From: Alopecurus myosuroides
Taxonomy: Eukaryota > Streptophyta > Magnoliopsida > Poales > Poaceae
DNA: 64,000 bases
Assembly: GCA_028641055.1 (NCBI GenBank)
Contig: CM054063.1
Coordinates: forward strand, 42,665,304 to 42,729,303
Direction of reading: 5' to 3'
Part shown: positions 46,999 to 59,836 of the stretch, piece after piece
Numbering within the stretch: the stretch's first letter is position 1
How the letters are laid out: every line of letters begins with the position of its first letter
The notes under the pieces: model-generated
Seen by the model: the letters and a program-made list of their open reading frames with translations, nothing else
The model's database searches: none
Told to the model about the DNA's origin: nothing
Translations under genes and position numbers: made by a program

Positions 46999-48852
46999 AT
47001 GCTAGACGAATACACCTGATGGTAGGATTTTTACCCTTTCTGACCCCTTGCGGGCTAACGCATCCGCGTTCCAATTTTCCTCCCTTTTTAACGTGGAGTA
47101 CTTTGAATCCTAAAAAACAAATGGCGAACTCGTCCACCGTTCTCCGGTATTCGGCCATTATAGGGCGTTTTGCGTCCCAGGTTTGGTTAAGCTGATGTTG
47201 TACCAAATCCGAGTCGCCGTAGCACAAGATGCGCTTGACGCCTATTTCTTTTGCCATATGCAAGCCATGAAGCAGAGCTTCGTATTCTGCCACGTTATTG
47301 CTGGCGTTGAAGTGTATTTGTAATACGTACTCCATTTTGTCTCCTTTAGGGGATTTTAAAACTACACCAGCTCCAGCGCCCTCCTTCATCTTGGATCCGT
47401 CAAAGTGCATGATCCAGTACTCGGACTCCGGCATTGGTTTTTTCTCCGTTGCTTTCGTCCAGTCGGCGACAAAATCTGCCAGAACCTGGGATTTTATTGC
47501 CGTTCTTGGCTGATACTTAATGTCGAAGGCTACTAGCTCGATAACCCATTTGGCTACTCGGCCAGTTGCCTCCGCATTGTTTATTATATCCCCTAGTGGT
47601 GCTTTACATACCAATGTTATGGAATGTCCTTGGAAGTAATGGCACAACTTTCTAGATGCGAAAAATACAACATATGCCAGTTTTCGATAGTGTGGGTACC
47701 TTTGCTTGGACTCGGAGAAAACTTCGCTTATGTAATACACCGGATGCTGATCTGGTATGCTCTGTTCATCTTTCTTCCGTTCCACAACAATTACTACACT
47801 GATAACCCTGTTTGTAGCCGTGAGGTATAATAACATAGGTTCTTCGTCTTTTGTGGATGCCAAAATCGGAGCTTTCGTCAAAGTTTCCTTCAACTGGGTT
47901 AATGCTGCATCGGCCTCTTCTGTCCACTCGAACTTGTCGGATTTTTTTAGCAACTTGTAAAGTGGTAAGGCTTTGTCCCCCAGCCGACTAATAAATCTGC
48001 TGACGGCTGCAGCGGAACCCGTCAATCTTTGGACATCTTTTACACACGTAGGTTTGGAGATGTTTAAGATTGCTTTGATCTTTTCTGGGTTAACTTCTAT
48101 TCCTCTGTGAGAAACGATGCAACCCAGAAGTTTTCCTGAGGGATACCCGAATACACACTTTGATGGATTTAACTTCATCTTGTAAGAGCGCAAGTTTTCG
48201 AAGGTTTCTCGCAAATCTTCAAGGAGCGTATATTTTTCCTTGGTTACGACGGCAATGTCGTCTACGTAAACGTGGACATTTTTGCCAATCTGACTATGAA
48301 AACAACGTTATATGCAACGTTGGTAAGTTGCACCTGTGTTCTTCAGGCCAAATGGCATGGTTATGTAATAGTACATCCCGTAAGGGGTTATAAAAGAAGT
48401 CTTAATTTGATCTTCTTTTTTCATGCGTATTTGGTGATACCCGGAATATGCATCCAAAAAGCATAAAAGCTCAGAGCCTACGGTGGCATCTATTATTTGA
48501 TCGATTCGTGGTAACGCGAACCTATCTTTTGGACACAGTATGTTCAAGCCGGTGTAATCTATACACATTCTAAGAGCAGTAGTTTCTTTCTTCGGTACTA
48601 ATACCGGATTTGCAGACCATTCAGTGTGTATTACTTCCTGGATGAAATCTGCTGCTAAAAGCCGGATAATTTCCTTGCCAATAGCCTTCCGTCTTCTTCC
48701 GTCGAATCGACGGAGACCTTGTTTGACGGGTTTGGAGCCTGGAATCACCTTAAGTTGATGCTCAGCAAGTTCCCTGGTACGCCTGGCATGTCAGCTGGAC
48801 ACCTGGCGAAAATATCCCAGTTCTCACGGAGGAACTTGATGAGCTCACCTTC
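46999..48852 (-). pseudogene. RT, RNase H and archaeal-type RNase H of element C
   Basis: Starts after the UAG at 48853 with EGELIKFLRENWDIFAR. RT has LRMCIDYTGLNILCPKD. A TAA at 48308-48310 replaces a glutamine after YQRC. The catalytic YVDDIAVVT follows near 48250. RNase H contains KQRYPHYRKLAYV. A second RNase H begins YWIMHFDGSKMKEGAGAGVV and holds NNVAEYEALLHGL and CYGDSDLVQHQL. An extra A near 47090 shifts the frame at the end of this domain. Confidence 0.85.
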
Positions 48853-48855
48853 CTA
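48853..48855 (-). other. In-frame UAG between protease and RT of element C
   Basis: AAA TAG GAA GG, in phase with both sides, at the position homologous to 10615-10617 in element B. Confidence 0.6.
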
Positions 48856-51800
48856 TTTGTCGGTCATCCCAGTTCCTACTACGACAAATTTTGTCGGATC
48901 TTTGGGATCTAGGATTACCTGTCTTGTATTCTCGGATGCATTGAAGCTATCTGCTGGCTTCCGATTTTCTTTACCTGCCGGCATTTATGTCGACGATACC
49001 TCCTTAGCCAGCTCATTCAGCTCTTCCTTTGCTATGATCTTCTCAGCACAAAGGGCGTTTTCTTTTTCCATCTTGTTTGCCAGCTTGAAGTCTCCAGTTA
49101 TGGTGATTACTCCTCCTTTCGGCCCCAACATCTTCAGCTTGTGATAGATATAACATGATCTTGCCATAAATTTGGCGAAAGCTGGACATCCGAGTATTGC
49201 GTGATACACACTTTCGAACGGCACCACCTCGAAGGATACTTTTTCCTGACGGAAGTGATCTTTTTCTCGGAAAGTGACATCTAGGGAAATTTCTCCTAGG
49301 GATCGTGCTTGCCTGCCAGGAACAATGCCATGGAAGCGTATGTTGCTGTAATTGAGCTGAGTCTCGGAGATTTTCAGATGCCTCAGCGTATCCAGATACA
49401 TTATGTTAATGCTGGATCCTCCATCCATTAGCACTCTTTTTAGCCTAGTGTTATGGACAATAGGTCTTACAACAAGAGCTTGTGTGCCGGGTTCAGGGAT
49501 ATTCTCGGGATGATCGGTCTGATGCCAGGTAATTGGCGTATTTGAATACTTCAAGAATTTAGGGGTTGCTGGAACAACCGCGTTTATTTCTCGAAGCGTT
49601 CTTTTTGCCACTTTTGCTGATGGAGTTGCTAGGAAAGTTAGAGCACATTCTCCGTCAACTCTCGGAAATTTGGGTTCGCCTTTTCGTTGTTGTTCCTGGA
49701 TTTTTTCGTTAGTGTCCGATTCACAGTCTTTTTTCTCAGCTTCTGGCTTTTGCTTAGAAAATTTCCTTTTGGAACTCTTCCCCTTATTTCCGGATCCTGC
49801 ACTGCCTTTCATGTGCTTGTTCAGCCGGCATTATGCGTTCGTATGGGTGGGTTTCCCAAATTGCGAATGGTGGACGCAGGGTTCCGACTTAATCTTTTCC
49901 CACTCTTCTTTAGTGTAATTGATTGGTTCTGAACTGCGTCCTTTCCACCTGTTCCCTTTTTCACTTCCAAAGGCTACGTTAACCTCTTTGGGTTTTGGTG
50001 TTGCATCTGAAGTTCCTTTTTTCTCAGGGCGAGGGTTTTTCTTGGCTAGTATCAGTGTATCGATATTGCCTCCTCTTGCTCTGATGTCGTCTTCGGCTAC
50101 AGCGTGTTCATTGGCGGTTGTAAGCATAGATCCGAGATCTTTGTGCTGTTTGGAACCAACCATGAACGGTACAAGTCCGGGTTTTAGGCCATTGACGAAA
50201 GCATGCATTGCTTGTACGTCAGTTACTCCAGAACAACTATTCTTCAATGTATTCCATCTAGAGATGAAATCCACGTATGGTTCATCCTCGAACTGGGTGC
50301 AACGGTTTAGCTAGTTGATGCTGTTCGGGCGTTTATAAGTTCCCCGGAAATGCTGAGTGAATACTCGAGCCATATCATCCTAGCTGTCGACAGTTCTTGA
50401 TGGCAATCCATTGATCCAATCTCTGGCTCCATCCAGTAACATTAGGGGAAGAAACTTTACAGCTTCCAGGTCTGTCCCATTGTTAATCTGGACGGCTGTA
50501 TAGTAGTCTGAGACCCAGTTATCCGGGTTTGTACTACTAGTGTATTTTTGGTACGTTGGACCAGCCTTGGCAAAACCAGAATGCAGGGTTATCCTTCGGA
50601 TCCTATTAGTGAAACACTTAGGTCCAAAGTACAGCTCATCCTTTTCCGCCCTATCCACGTGTGCGGAATACCTGCCGGCTAAATGGACAGAAGGGGATCT
50701 ACTCCTTTCTTTTCCATTGTTGAGCGTACGCGCTTTTCCGGGGTCGTCTCTATTTCTTCCGAGATCACGCCCTTTTGGATGAGGCGGAGTTCTACTCCTG
50801 TGCCTTTCTTTATCCTTGGGAGGTGTCCGAGATCTCTCACGCCTGTGAGGTACATCATGTCTTCCAGCTTTTTCAGCTGGGTGTCTCGGAGGTGGCATTG
50901 CTTTGCCGTCATTCCGGTGTTTTTCTTCCCGATCGTGGGGTTTGAGTCCATCTTTCGGGACATGGGATCCGGTTCTAGACGCTTCATCCCTATTGTTGGG
51001 ATTTTTCTTGTCTTTTCTCGGATCTGCTTTCTTATCCTTTGAATTGTTTGAATCTCCAGGTTCTCCCGGTCCAGGTGCTCCAGCGGCGCAAGTAGCTATT
51101 TTGCATAGGGAGGAGTCGTTAAGGAACTTCCCTGACCGCTCTTGGCCCCGATGTTGCTGTTGCAATGCTTTTCCTAGGAAAGCATACACCCCTTGGAGTT
51201 TTTCACCGTTGGAGTACATGTCGTTGTTGAGGATGGCGAACGCTGCTTCCGCGTTTTCTGCTACGGTTTTGTATATTGGTTCACCTCTGGCGTCCTTGCC
51301 GTTTACCTGCTTTTGCCAAGATGGGTTATGAAACCTCTCCTTTGGCGGCACTACTTCCGGTCTTACGATTCCGGGTAACCTTGTAGGTTTTATGGCAGAT
51401 CTATTCTTTTCTCGTACTCCTCGATTTCTTCCTTCATGAGCTTGATGTCATCCTGGGTTTTTTGGAGGTGTTCCCGAGATCTGAGTAGATGTTGCTGTTG
51501 CCTTTGGAAAGCTCGTCTCCTGGCTTCTAGCATCTCAGGGGGTTCGTTTAGTCCCACTGACGTTTGTAACAGATCCTGTTCTTCTTATTCTGTCATTGGC
51601 AGAACAAGGATTTCCTTGGTTTTCTTCTCCGCGGGCTTTGTTCCGCTTGCATCTCCTGCTTCCGGAGTTTGTACTGGAGCTTTTTAGCGGCCTTGTGCTT
51701 TTTCTTGGAAGAGGGAGGTTTTTTGGCAGGTTCATGCTCTGTCAATTCCTTGACATTGGGAAATATTGGAGAAGTTTCTCCGTCTTCTCTCTCTTCCTCT

Positions 51801-52573
51801 GGCGGAGGAGTTATAGGGCTTTCCTGACTGCCGGCATCCGTGTTTTCAGCCGGTTTTGCCATCAGTATTTCATGGAATCCCTCTTGAAAAGATTTAACCT
51901 TTCTTTCGAAGGAATCCTCGTCTTCGTCTTTGGAATCAAGGTAATCTGATCCGGTTTCTGACTCTAATCTCGCCTCAATGGCGGCTAGCACGGAGTCAGC
52001 TTCCGAGTTCATCGCTATATTGGCGGATGTCGGGTCTTCCACCTCTGTAGTGGGTTTATTGTTTTCTGCCTTTTGCACGGGATTGCTCTCATCTGTGTTT
52101 TCGGCGACTTCGGATTGCACCATACCGATAAAGTGTGTATCACTTTGGTGTCGGCGATCTGAGAAAAATCGGGTATCATAGTCATCTTCGACTGGGTATA
52201 GGGCGGGTGGGAAAAATTTGCTTCCACCGCAAAACCCCATGGCCTCTGCAGTTAGTCCGATAAAGATATTAGCAGATCCGATCGGTAACACGCATGCACT
52301 TACCAGATGATTTTGCGCCGGTATGTAAGATCCATTGTCGAGGAAGCGTCCGACGTCATCGTCGAACTCCAGGCTTCCGACAGTTATGGAACTGCCGATT
52401 CCGCCGAGAATCCCAGATCGGAACTTAACGCCTGACGTCGTTTGCCCCACGGTGGGCGCCAACTGTCGAGACATCGTAGTAGTTTTCATAGACGGGGGTG
52501 CCATGAGACTACGGGTAGAGTCGTGGGGAAATGGGGTTGCGTTGAAGACAAAGATACATGATTTACGTCGCAA
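48856..52573 (-). pseudogene. Gag and protease of element C, several breaks
   Basis: Opens inside the LTR (52571-52573) and passes through the primer-binding site as SRQLAPTVG. The first frame ends at 51593 by an apparent frameshift. It continues as a coiled coil (QRQQQHLLRSREHLQKTQ), then the Arg/Asp/Lys-rich stretch 50990-50660 and the gag domain (PDNWVSDYYTAVQI, GARDWINGLPS, VDFISRWNTLKNSC). In-frame TAGs occur at 50380-50382 and near 50311. A zinc knuckle with C-x2-H-x7-H-x4-C spans a TAA at 49831-49833. The protease has RVLMDGGSSINIMY. A further TAA lies at 48985-48987, in the same phase as the UAG at 48853. Confidence 0.78.
52443..52462 (-). promoter_or_regulatory. Primer-binding site of element C
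   Basis: TTGGCGCCCACCGTGGGGC on the minus strand, one base from the LTR end CGACA. It is identical to that of element A. Confidence 0.82.
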
Positions 52574-52990
52574 TATGCGGCATTCCTACTCCTGCAATCT
52601 CACTAATTAGTGCTAAAGCCTGTGTATACAATTACAACGCGAGGTTCTGTTTAGCTATTCGCTAAGTATCAACTTCCCGGCGAGTTAGCCTGTAGCTTCT
52701 TCTCTATCTATCATATCTCCCGTCCGGCTTTATATAATAGCCGGGTTATGGCATACAGAGTAAGAAACCTAGAAGACTACGGTAACTATTAACTTGGAAA
52801 CTGAGGAAACCGCCTTCTACTCCAAGCCAAATCACGTGGGCCGTGATCCGGGTTCTTCTAGAATCCGGCTTCTGCGCGTCAGCTTAGTGGTCCGCCCAAT
52901 GGACCATAGCCCACTACCACTTGGGCCACCCTAGTAATCCGGCACTTTTGACTACCATCTGATATACCTCTATTCAGTATATATCCGACA
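52464..52990 (-). mobile_element. 5' LTR of element C
   Basis: 527 bp. It lacks 13 bp present in the 3' LTR (CCAGGTTCGGTAC region, after TTTAC), consistent with loss between short TAC repeats. The minus-strand TATA box lies at 52729-52736. Confidence 0.88.
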
Positions 52991-54028
52991 CTCATGCAAC
53001 TTGGGGTTCAATTTTCTTTCTTCACTTGTTGATTTGCTTGCTGCTCCTTATGATGTAGTTGGCATTGACCATGGATGTGATTGTTCCTTCACACAAAAAG
53101 GATCTTGAAATCTGTGACATTCCTCAATTGTATGGCTTGTGTCTCTATAAAGAACTAGGCATGACATTCTTGGTGAAAGGTTTGTTGTTGCACTTCATAG
53201 GGTAGCCCAATAGGGTTGGTAAATGGGTATGGGTTTTGGTTTTGGTTTGGCTTAGCATGAAAGAGTAGAGATTAGAAAGAGACTAAAAGAGGTCCCTATT
53301 CCAAAAAGAGCAGATCAAGGAAACTCATCTTCCAACAACACATTACAAACATATAGCAACACATTCACCACACCAAACAACCAAGTTTTAGAAAACAACT
53401 AGTATTGTCATACTAAACTCGAAAGTATGATCAATACACTAATTGTGTTAACTTTGTTCTAACAAAGTAACTAAATTGGTGGTCTCATCTATATATTCTT
53501 GAGTTCTTCCAATTCTTCTCTCCATTTCCTGAGGTGTTCTTGATTGTGGTCAAGTCTAAGTTTTTCTTCAAGTTCTTCAATAATCTTGAATGTAGGTCTT
53601 CATGTGGTGAAACACTTCTTGCACTTCTTGGTATGGTCATCAACATTCTTGTCTTGATGGTATTGAAGAGGTAGGTCATCTAGAAAGTTTTGAAGATGAA
53701 TAATAGATGAGAGGATATGAGAAGAATTAAGATGATTGTTTTGTTTATAGAGAGTTTGAACATAGAAGATTTTCAATCCTAGGGTGATCAATGGGTTATG
53801 AACAACTTGTTGCAAATTGGATATTCACTATAGTGAGAAGGACAATGCACCCGCAAGCCAATCAGGGAACGGTCTCATGTCCGTGGACACGTAAAGTTGT
53901 CCGGCCGCTTCATCTCACTATGCCGCTAGGATCCAAAATACTCTAAGGAGATAATAACATGATAAAAAATGGCTTCCAAACCTAAGGGTCTCGAATCCTG
54001 CAGGCAACACAATGCTATGGTACCATTT
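52991..54028 (-). other. Element D internal region, 5' part, with primer-binding site
   Basis: Non-coding. Next to the LTR the minus strand reads TGGTACCATAGC (about 54014-54025), resembling the initiator-Met primer site TGGTATCAGAGC with two differences. The short frames at 53485-54138 carry no domain. Confidence 0.6.
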
Positions 54029-57000
54029 TGTAGCGTTCCCACATTTAAATAATGTAAGGACACCTGTGTTATTGTGCTAGTCCCTGGATCAACTGCTAGC
54101 ACCACAGTACAAAATGAAATATCATGCAAATGCATCAAATTCTATTACATCGCATGATCCAGTCTTTACAAAATAGTATTACAACTTGCATAGTCTTAGA
54201 AGACTAGCATAAACAAAGATATACAACGGAAGACATAGAACAACATTGAGCCCATCATCTTCATGTGCCACAGGAAAAACATGTTGGCGATAGTCTCGAG
54301 ATCCTAAACGAAATCCTCACTCGTCTTTAGAAACATATGCAATATGGAATATGCAGCCACAAGGGAGTCAATACAATTTAATGTATTGGCAAGTAACACT
54401 ATGGTGGATATAAATGGCAAGACTAATACTACATGCTTATTTGGCTGAGTGGAGCTTAGGCTAGGTTTGCATAAAGACAGTTTTCTCCTATCACTTCTGT
54501 AAAACCAACTTTTCTTTTCAAAAGGGTGGCAACATTGGATTAAGATCCAAGCACCACAATATTGTTCACTTGGTCAAAATTTTACTTATTGAAATTGATG
54601 ATGAGATTCTTCCGTCAATTCTTGTCCAGCTGCTCATAGGTGTCCATAACCGGGGACACGGCTAAGATCTTAGTTTCTAACTCTGCAGAGGTTGTGCACT
54701 TTCACCCTTTGTCTTCAATTATTCCAAACATCCTATACACCCGGAGTGCATCATGGAAAGGAGAGAATTGAGACGAGATTTTTCAGAAGAAGTCCAAACC
54801 CACCGGCAAGACCGTTCCACCGATAATTTTGCTACATCTGCTAGTCAAGCCTGGGCTGAACTTTCACAACTTAGTTGATCAATACAGAGCCCATATGTCA
54901 AAAGGCTGCACGGTAAGCTACTAGACTTAGAGGGACATAGTAATCTCTTTGTTCCTGGGTGGCCATCCGCAAGTCACAACCTCAAGTAAAATAACCCTTA
55001 AATAAGGGCCCTGAGGAAACACTCAACATAATCCAGTCTTACCACTTCCACCCAGGTGGTTCATTCATTAGTTATACTTAGGATTTTTCCTCAACATCTA
55101 GTAATTTTTTTTAACATTGCATAGCATCTAATAAATTATAAGGCTATCGAAATAACAAGGTAAAAGGGATGGCTACACACTACTAGGATAATAGCATAGC
55201 ATAGTATAACTTAGTAAAATTTCCTATCATGCATACTACTCAAAATCAACTAATGCATATAGAAAATAATGGGTAGTTGATGATGTGTTACTTGCCTTGT
55301 TGAAGTTAGTGAAGATATTCACACTCTCTTCACAAAAGATCGTTGCTCTCCGTACAATCTATTCATTGAAAACACAATAACAAAATAAACAAGCATCCTA
55401 TCAGTCAAACATATAAGTGGAGAAAGCAAACAGAGCAAATAATATAACAAAGGAGTTGGACCAAGTTGGCTAGGACAAGGTTCAACTAACTTCATAACAA
55501 AGGATATAACAAGTTAAAGTCTTGGTATTTTCCATTTGGGTCAAGGGCTGGAAAAAAACAACTTGTTATTCTTCAACTTGTGTGGATGGCTCCAAGTCTT
55601 CACAGGCTTGTCTTCTTGAAGATCATCTTCATGCTTCTATTGTAGTTTCCTCCTTGTTGTGAAGCTTCTCTTGAAATCGATAAATCTTCATGGCTTTCAC
55701 TTCACTACTTAGTTTGGGTATGGGATGGGCACAAATACAACTAAGTAAAATTGGAAAGAATATAAGAAGAAAGATAGAAAGAGAGAGGGAGATGTTTCTT
55801 TTGAATTTATTCACACTTGTACTTCTTGAGTTGCTTCTAGTTCATGTGGAGTCTAAGTCTTCTCTTCGAAACTTCTTCATTGATCTTCCTTGTAGCTCTT
55901 TATGTTGCCACCAAGTTGAAGATGGAGTTCCTTCTTGTGGTTGAGTCTTGTCTTCCATTTTGCTAACTTGATGGATTCTTGAAGCAAGAATAGGGGAATG
56001 GATAAGTAGATAGAAAGCAAAGGTACTAGTGTCTAAGGTTTACCACTTGGTCTTGTATGTGATTGACACATACTAGGTACTTGGTCTTAGCTCCAAACTT
56101 GCCATAACAATAAAGGTAAACAATGATAGAAACAACTATAATACTTAACCAACTAGGTGGACTACTCTGATGGAAGTTTGGCTAAAATTACATGGTCATG
56201 ATCCAAGGGTGTCCAAAATGGTTGGGAAAAGATGTCTCTGGTTCAAGGTTACCAAAAGGAGTAATTTTTCTTAAAGGAACCTATTCTAATTATTTATAGA
56301 ACTAATTCTATGCCAAAAATACTTAATATACTACTTAATTCTAATTTCTAAACTAACTTGTTCAAAACTTATTTTGGAACAGAGTATATGAAAGTACACA
56401 TCCTAAGGTTTCCAAATATATTTTATTTACAATTTTTGGATTTGTAAAATTTGAATTATGCTAAAATTCATCGAACAAACATATTTATATTTGAGCCAAT
56501 TTAAGTTTGTCAAATTTTAATTTTAACAGTGCTAAAAGATTCTACAGATCTAGGGGATTTCAAAAAGTCCAAGTTTTCTAAATTTGGCCTTATGTTTAAA
56601 AAGATATGATGTTTTTAAGTTCTAGGGACTAATCTGCAAATTTACAATTCTATTTTTATTCGGAATTAAATCCAGAGACAGGCTGGGCCGAAAAGGTCTT
56701 ATCTGTCGCGCAGAGCGGTGGACAGGAGTTGGGCTTGGGCCGGCTGTGCGCTGCTGTGAGCGACGGATAGGGTTTTAACGCGCACGCTGAGTTGGCTCTT
56801 CCCCATTGGCCGATACCTTTTCGGTTAAGTGAACTAATCTCGTCCATCTGTTGCAGATCTAACGGTTGAGTATGAATGGAGGGAGTTAGGGTTTACCTTC
56901 CACCGTAATTAGAGGGATTTATTTATCCTTTATTCGGATGAAACGGCAGACGGAGGGAGGTTGATGAAGATTACGTCGCCGCTGACGTCATTTGCGGGGT

Positions 57001-58025
57001 CCACCTGTCGGTGACAAAGGGTGAGAGGGAGACAAGCTGCTGCAGTTTCCCTTCATGGGCTTCGGTGGGCCTTTGCACGTTGCTCACGTCCGTCGGGCAT
57101 AGGAGGCAGGGAGATGGCCTGGCCAGGGCTGCTAGTCCATTTCCCTTTTTTTGTTTTTTTTTCTGTTTTCTGTTTTCTTTAATAAATCACAACTATTTAT
57201 TTACAAATCCAAAAGAGTCCAAATTTGTTTCTATGGTTTTTTAAAAATAATACCTTTCCAAAAAAACATTTGTGTGTTGTTCTTCAACACATTTCAAAAT
57301 TTATATTTTCAATATATATATAAATCACTAATAGTACATAATACCATTTTAAAATAGGAAAAATAATAAAATGGGGTTCTTGATAAACTTTTAGTGACAT
57401 TAAACATGTCATATGCTATTTTTCAAAATTACTTCTACTTATATTCATATTATATATGAAGTATTTAATAATAGTATCTTAATGCCATTATTATATTAGG
57501 AGAAAAAAAATCAATAATTATAAAAGTGGCTTAAATAAAATTTAGAAAGATATTCCACAAGCTTTAATATTGTTTTCAAGTCCTATTTTATGTTATTTTC
57601 AAATCAAATTATTTTATGAATAGCACTTTATATTTAAAACTTGGAATAACAACTAAAATTTATTATTAACAAATTTTATTCTCATCAAATATTTTTGAGA
57701 CTTAGAACTTTATTAAGGGTTATAACTCTTTGATTTTTGTTTCCATAAACTATTTTCAAAGTAATATTCGAAATGAAAACATGTTATAAAATCAGGATTT
57801 CTAAGAGAAAACAATTTCTTTGATAATGAATATTTATTTTGAATGGGCTTTTAGGGTTTATGGAATAGAGGTATAATGGATTCTTAATCTCAATTTTCAT
57901 TGAGTTATGTATTGTTTCTTTTTATTCCTTGCATCTCATTGGTTTTTGGTGACTTGCATAACATGAAAACAAAAAGTTTCAATTTTTAGTGATTTTTGCA
58001 CTTTCCAAAAATCAGGGATGTTACG
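54029..58025 (-). mobile_element. 5' LTR of element D
   Basis: About 4.0 kb. The left edge TGTAGC and right edge ATGTTAC(G) are near-matching inverted ends. It lost about 485 bp relative to the left copy at CCACCG/TAATTAG (near 56905), between short CCG repeats. The junction at 58025/58026 runs straight into Copia RNase H sequence of element E. Confidence 0.75.
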
Positions 58026-59803
58026 GTGGCACATGCTATTAGTTTCTCTAGCAGGTACCAATCCGATCCAGGTTTGGAACACTGGACGGCGGTAAATAAT
58101 ATCTTTAAGTATTTGAGAAGAACTAAGAATATGTTTCTTGTATATGGCAGTAAAGAAGAGCTTGTCGCAAGATTTTACGTCGATGTTAGCTTTGACATTG
58201 ATCCGGATGAGTCTAGGTCTCAATCAGGGTACATAATTGTTATGAATGGAGGAGCAGTAAGCTGGAGAAGTTCCAAGCAATCTGTGGTACACTAGTAGGA
58301 AAGGCTTACCAATGACGAACAAGTTTTTGCTATCGCTAGCGAACAGGTGTTCGCCAGCGCTAACACCTTAGCTCGTTCTCCAACGGTAAGTTTGAAAATT
58401 TGAAAATGTGTTTTTTTTTCAAAATTTCAAAACATATGAATTGGGGAATCTATAATCGCAGTGTAGAATTTTTTCATTTTTTTCTTTTATTTCAATTTTT
58501 ATTGTCAACTTCCCGCTCGGTCACCCATCCTTCCACTACTCTAGCCCCAGCACGTTTAACTCCTTAGTTCCGTCCAAATGAGTTAGATAGGAACACCTCA
58601 TTCTTTCTTGTAAGTATAGTACAACCAATCCTCTTAACTATTGCACCATATCTACAAATCCGTAATTTCAAATTCGATAAATGGTATGTCTAAATTGATC
58701 ACAAGAATACGAGGAATCCAAATATGACATCCTTATTATATTTTCTGATTTTTTCTTGAATTTTGATTTTTTTTATTAATTTGATTTTGTAGGAAAATTT
58801 AGTCTGTCTCAAATAACTTTTTTTCCTTTTGTAATTTTCCGACTCTGAAAAAACCTCACAGGAAAATTTGCTCACAATTTTTTTGATATACTAAACCCGT
58901 TTTTTCGATGTCTTATGCAAAAGTTATGGCCGTTTTACATTTTATTTTTGAATTTTGCATAAAAGGTCAAATGGAGTATTTCAAATTTTCTATATCAACT
59001 AGACAGTACACAGTACCCACATATCAAAGGATATTATTTTTTTGAACATTTTATCATTTTTGTTTCTGTTTTAGAAAAGTAAAAAAGGCGGTCCGGGGGG
59101 GGGTGTGGAGCAAAAATTTCAAATTTTACCGCTGGCGAACCAAAAATAGTGGTTGGCCAGCGGCAGTAGACGAAATAGCGATGGCGGACCATACCACATG
59201 TTCGCCAACGGTACAGAGCTTACCGCTGGAGAAGTTATCACCCTGTTCGCCAGCGGTATGTTGTGTTGCGCGGGGGTGGGAGCCTACCGTTAGCGCTGGT
59301 GAACCCGGTTGCTGCTTCGCCAGCGGTAGTAACTTAGCACTGGCGAACACGATTGCTGCTTCGTCAGCGGTAATAGCATTGGCCAACACCAAAACGTGTT
59401 TGCCAACGCTAAGCTGGTGGCTATAAGCCTTTTCCTACTAGTGGTAACAAGATCATCAACAGAAGCGAAATATGTTGCTGCCTCGGAGGCAACACATGAA
59501 GAAATTTGGATGAAGGAATTCATATCCGAACTAGGTGTGATTCCGAGTGCGTTGGATCCAATGGTTATCTATTGTGATAATAATGGTGCCATAGCTAATG
59601 CTAAGGAGCCAAAGTCTCACATGAATTCCAAACATATCAAGCACCGTTTTCACTCCATCCGTGAACATGTCACAGATGGGGATGTGAAGATTTGCAAAGT
59701 ACATACAGATCTGAATGTGGCAGATCCGTTAACTAAACCTCTCCCAAAGGCAAAACATGATCAACAACAGAACTCCATGGGTGTTAGATTCATCACTATG
59801 TAA
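58026..59803 (+). pseudogene. Copia E RNase H, split by a CACTA element
   Basis: The first segment (58026-58289) reads VAHAISFSSRYQSDPGLEHW, then SQSGYIIVMNGGAVSWRSSK. The second (59447-59803) reads RSSTEAKYVAASEATHEEIW, then VIYCDNNGAIANAKEP and ADPLTKPLPK, ending at TAA 59801-59803. These are the end of RT and the RNase H of a Ty1/Copia polyprotein. The frame is in phase across the insertion when one GTA copy is removed. Confidence 0.87.
58290..59443. mobile_element. Non-autonomous CACTA transposon
   Basis: 1154 bp, starting CACTAGTAGGAAAGGC and ending GCCTTTTCCTACTAGTG, inverted ends of about 15 bp. Flanked by GTA on both sides (58287-58289 and 59444-59446), the usual 3-bp CACTA duplication. 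The subterminal regions are dense in GTTCGCCAGCG-like repeats in both orientations (58345-58375 and 59130-59420). No transposase is present. Confidence 0.92.
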
Positions 59804-59836
59804 TATAGATTATTGCCCCTAGTGCAAGCGGGAGAC

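Larger units (their letters stand above)
40957..52990 (-). mobile_element. Tat-lineage Gypsy retrotransposon C inside D
   Basis: 12.0 kb with two LTRs, primer-binding site, gag, protease, RT, RNase H, archaeal-type RNase H, integrase and an antisense spliced gene. The five bases outside its ends are TTGAT and CTCAT, which match at only three positions, so the target duplication is decayed or altered. Many stops and frameshifts make it defective. It is the same general type as element B but another family. Confidence 0.88.
35915..58025 (-). mobile_element. Large-LTR retrotransposon D, LARD-like, interrupted by element C
   Basis: Two long similar copies (35915-40135 and 54029-58025) bracket a short internal region split by element C. 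On the minus strand the order is 5' LTR (right), a diverged primer-binding site, a non-coding internal domain of about 1.86 kb excluding C, a polypurine tract and the 3' LTR (left). No gag or pol can be read. Long LTRs with a short non-coding internal domain fit a large retrotransposon derivative (LARD). It lies in Copia element E on the right. The left edge is truncated. Confidence 0.7.
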
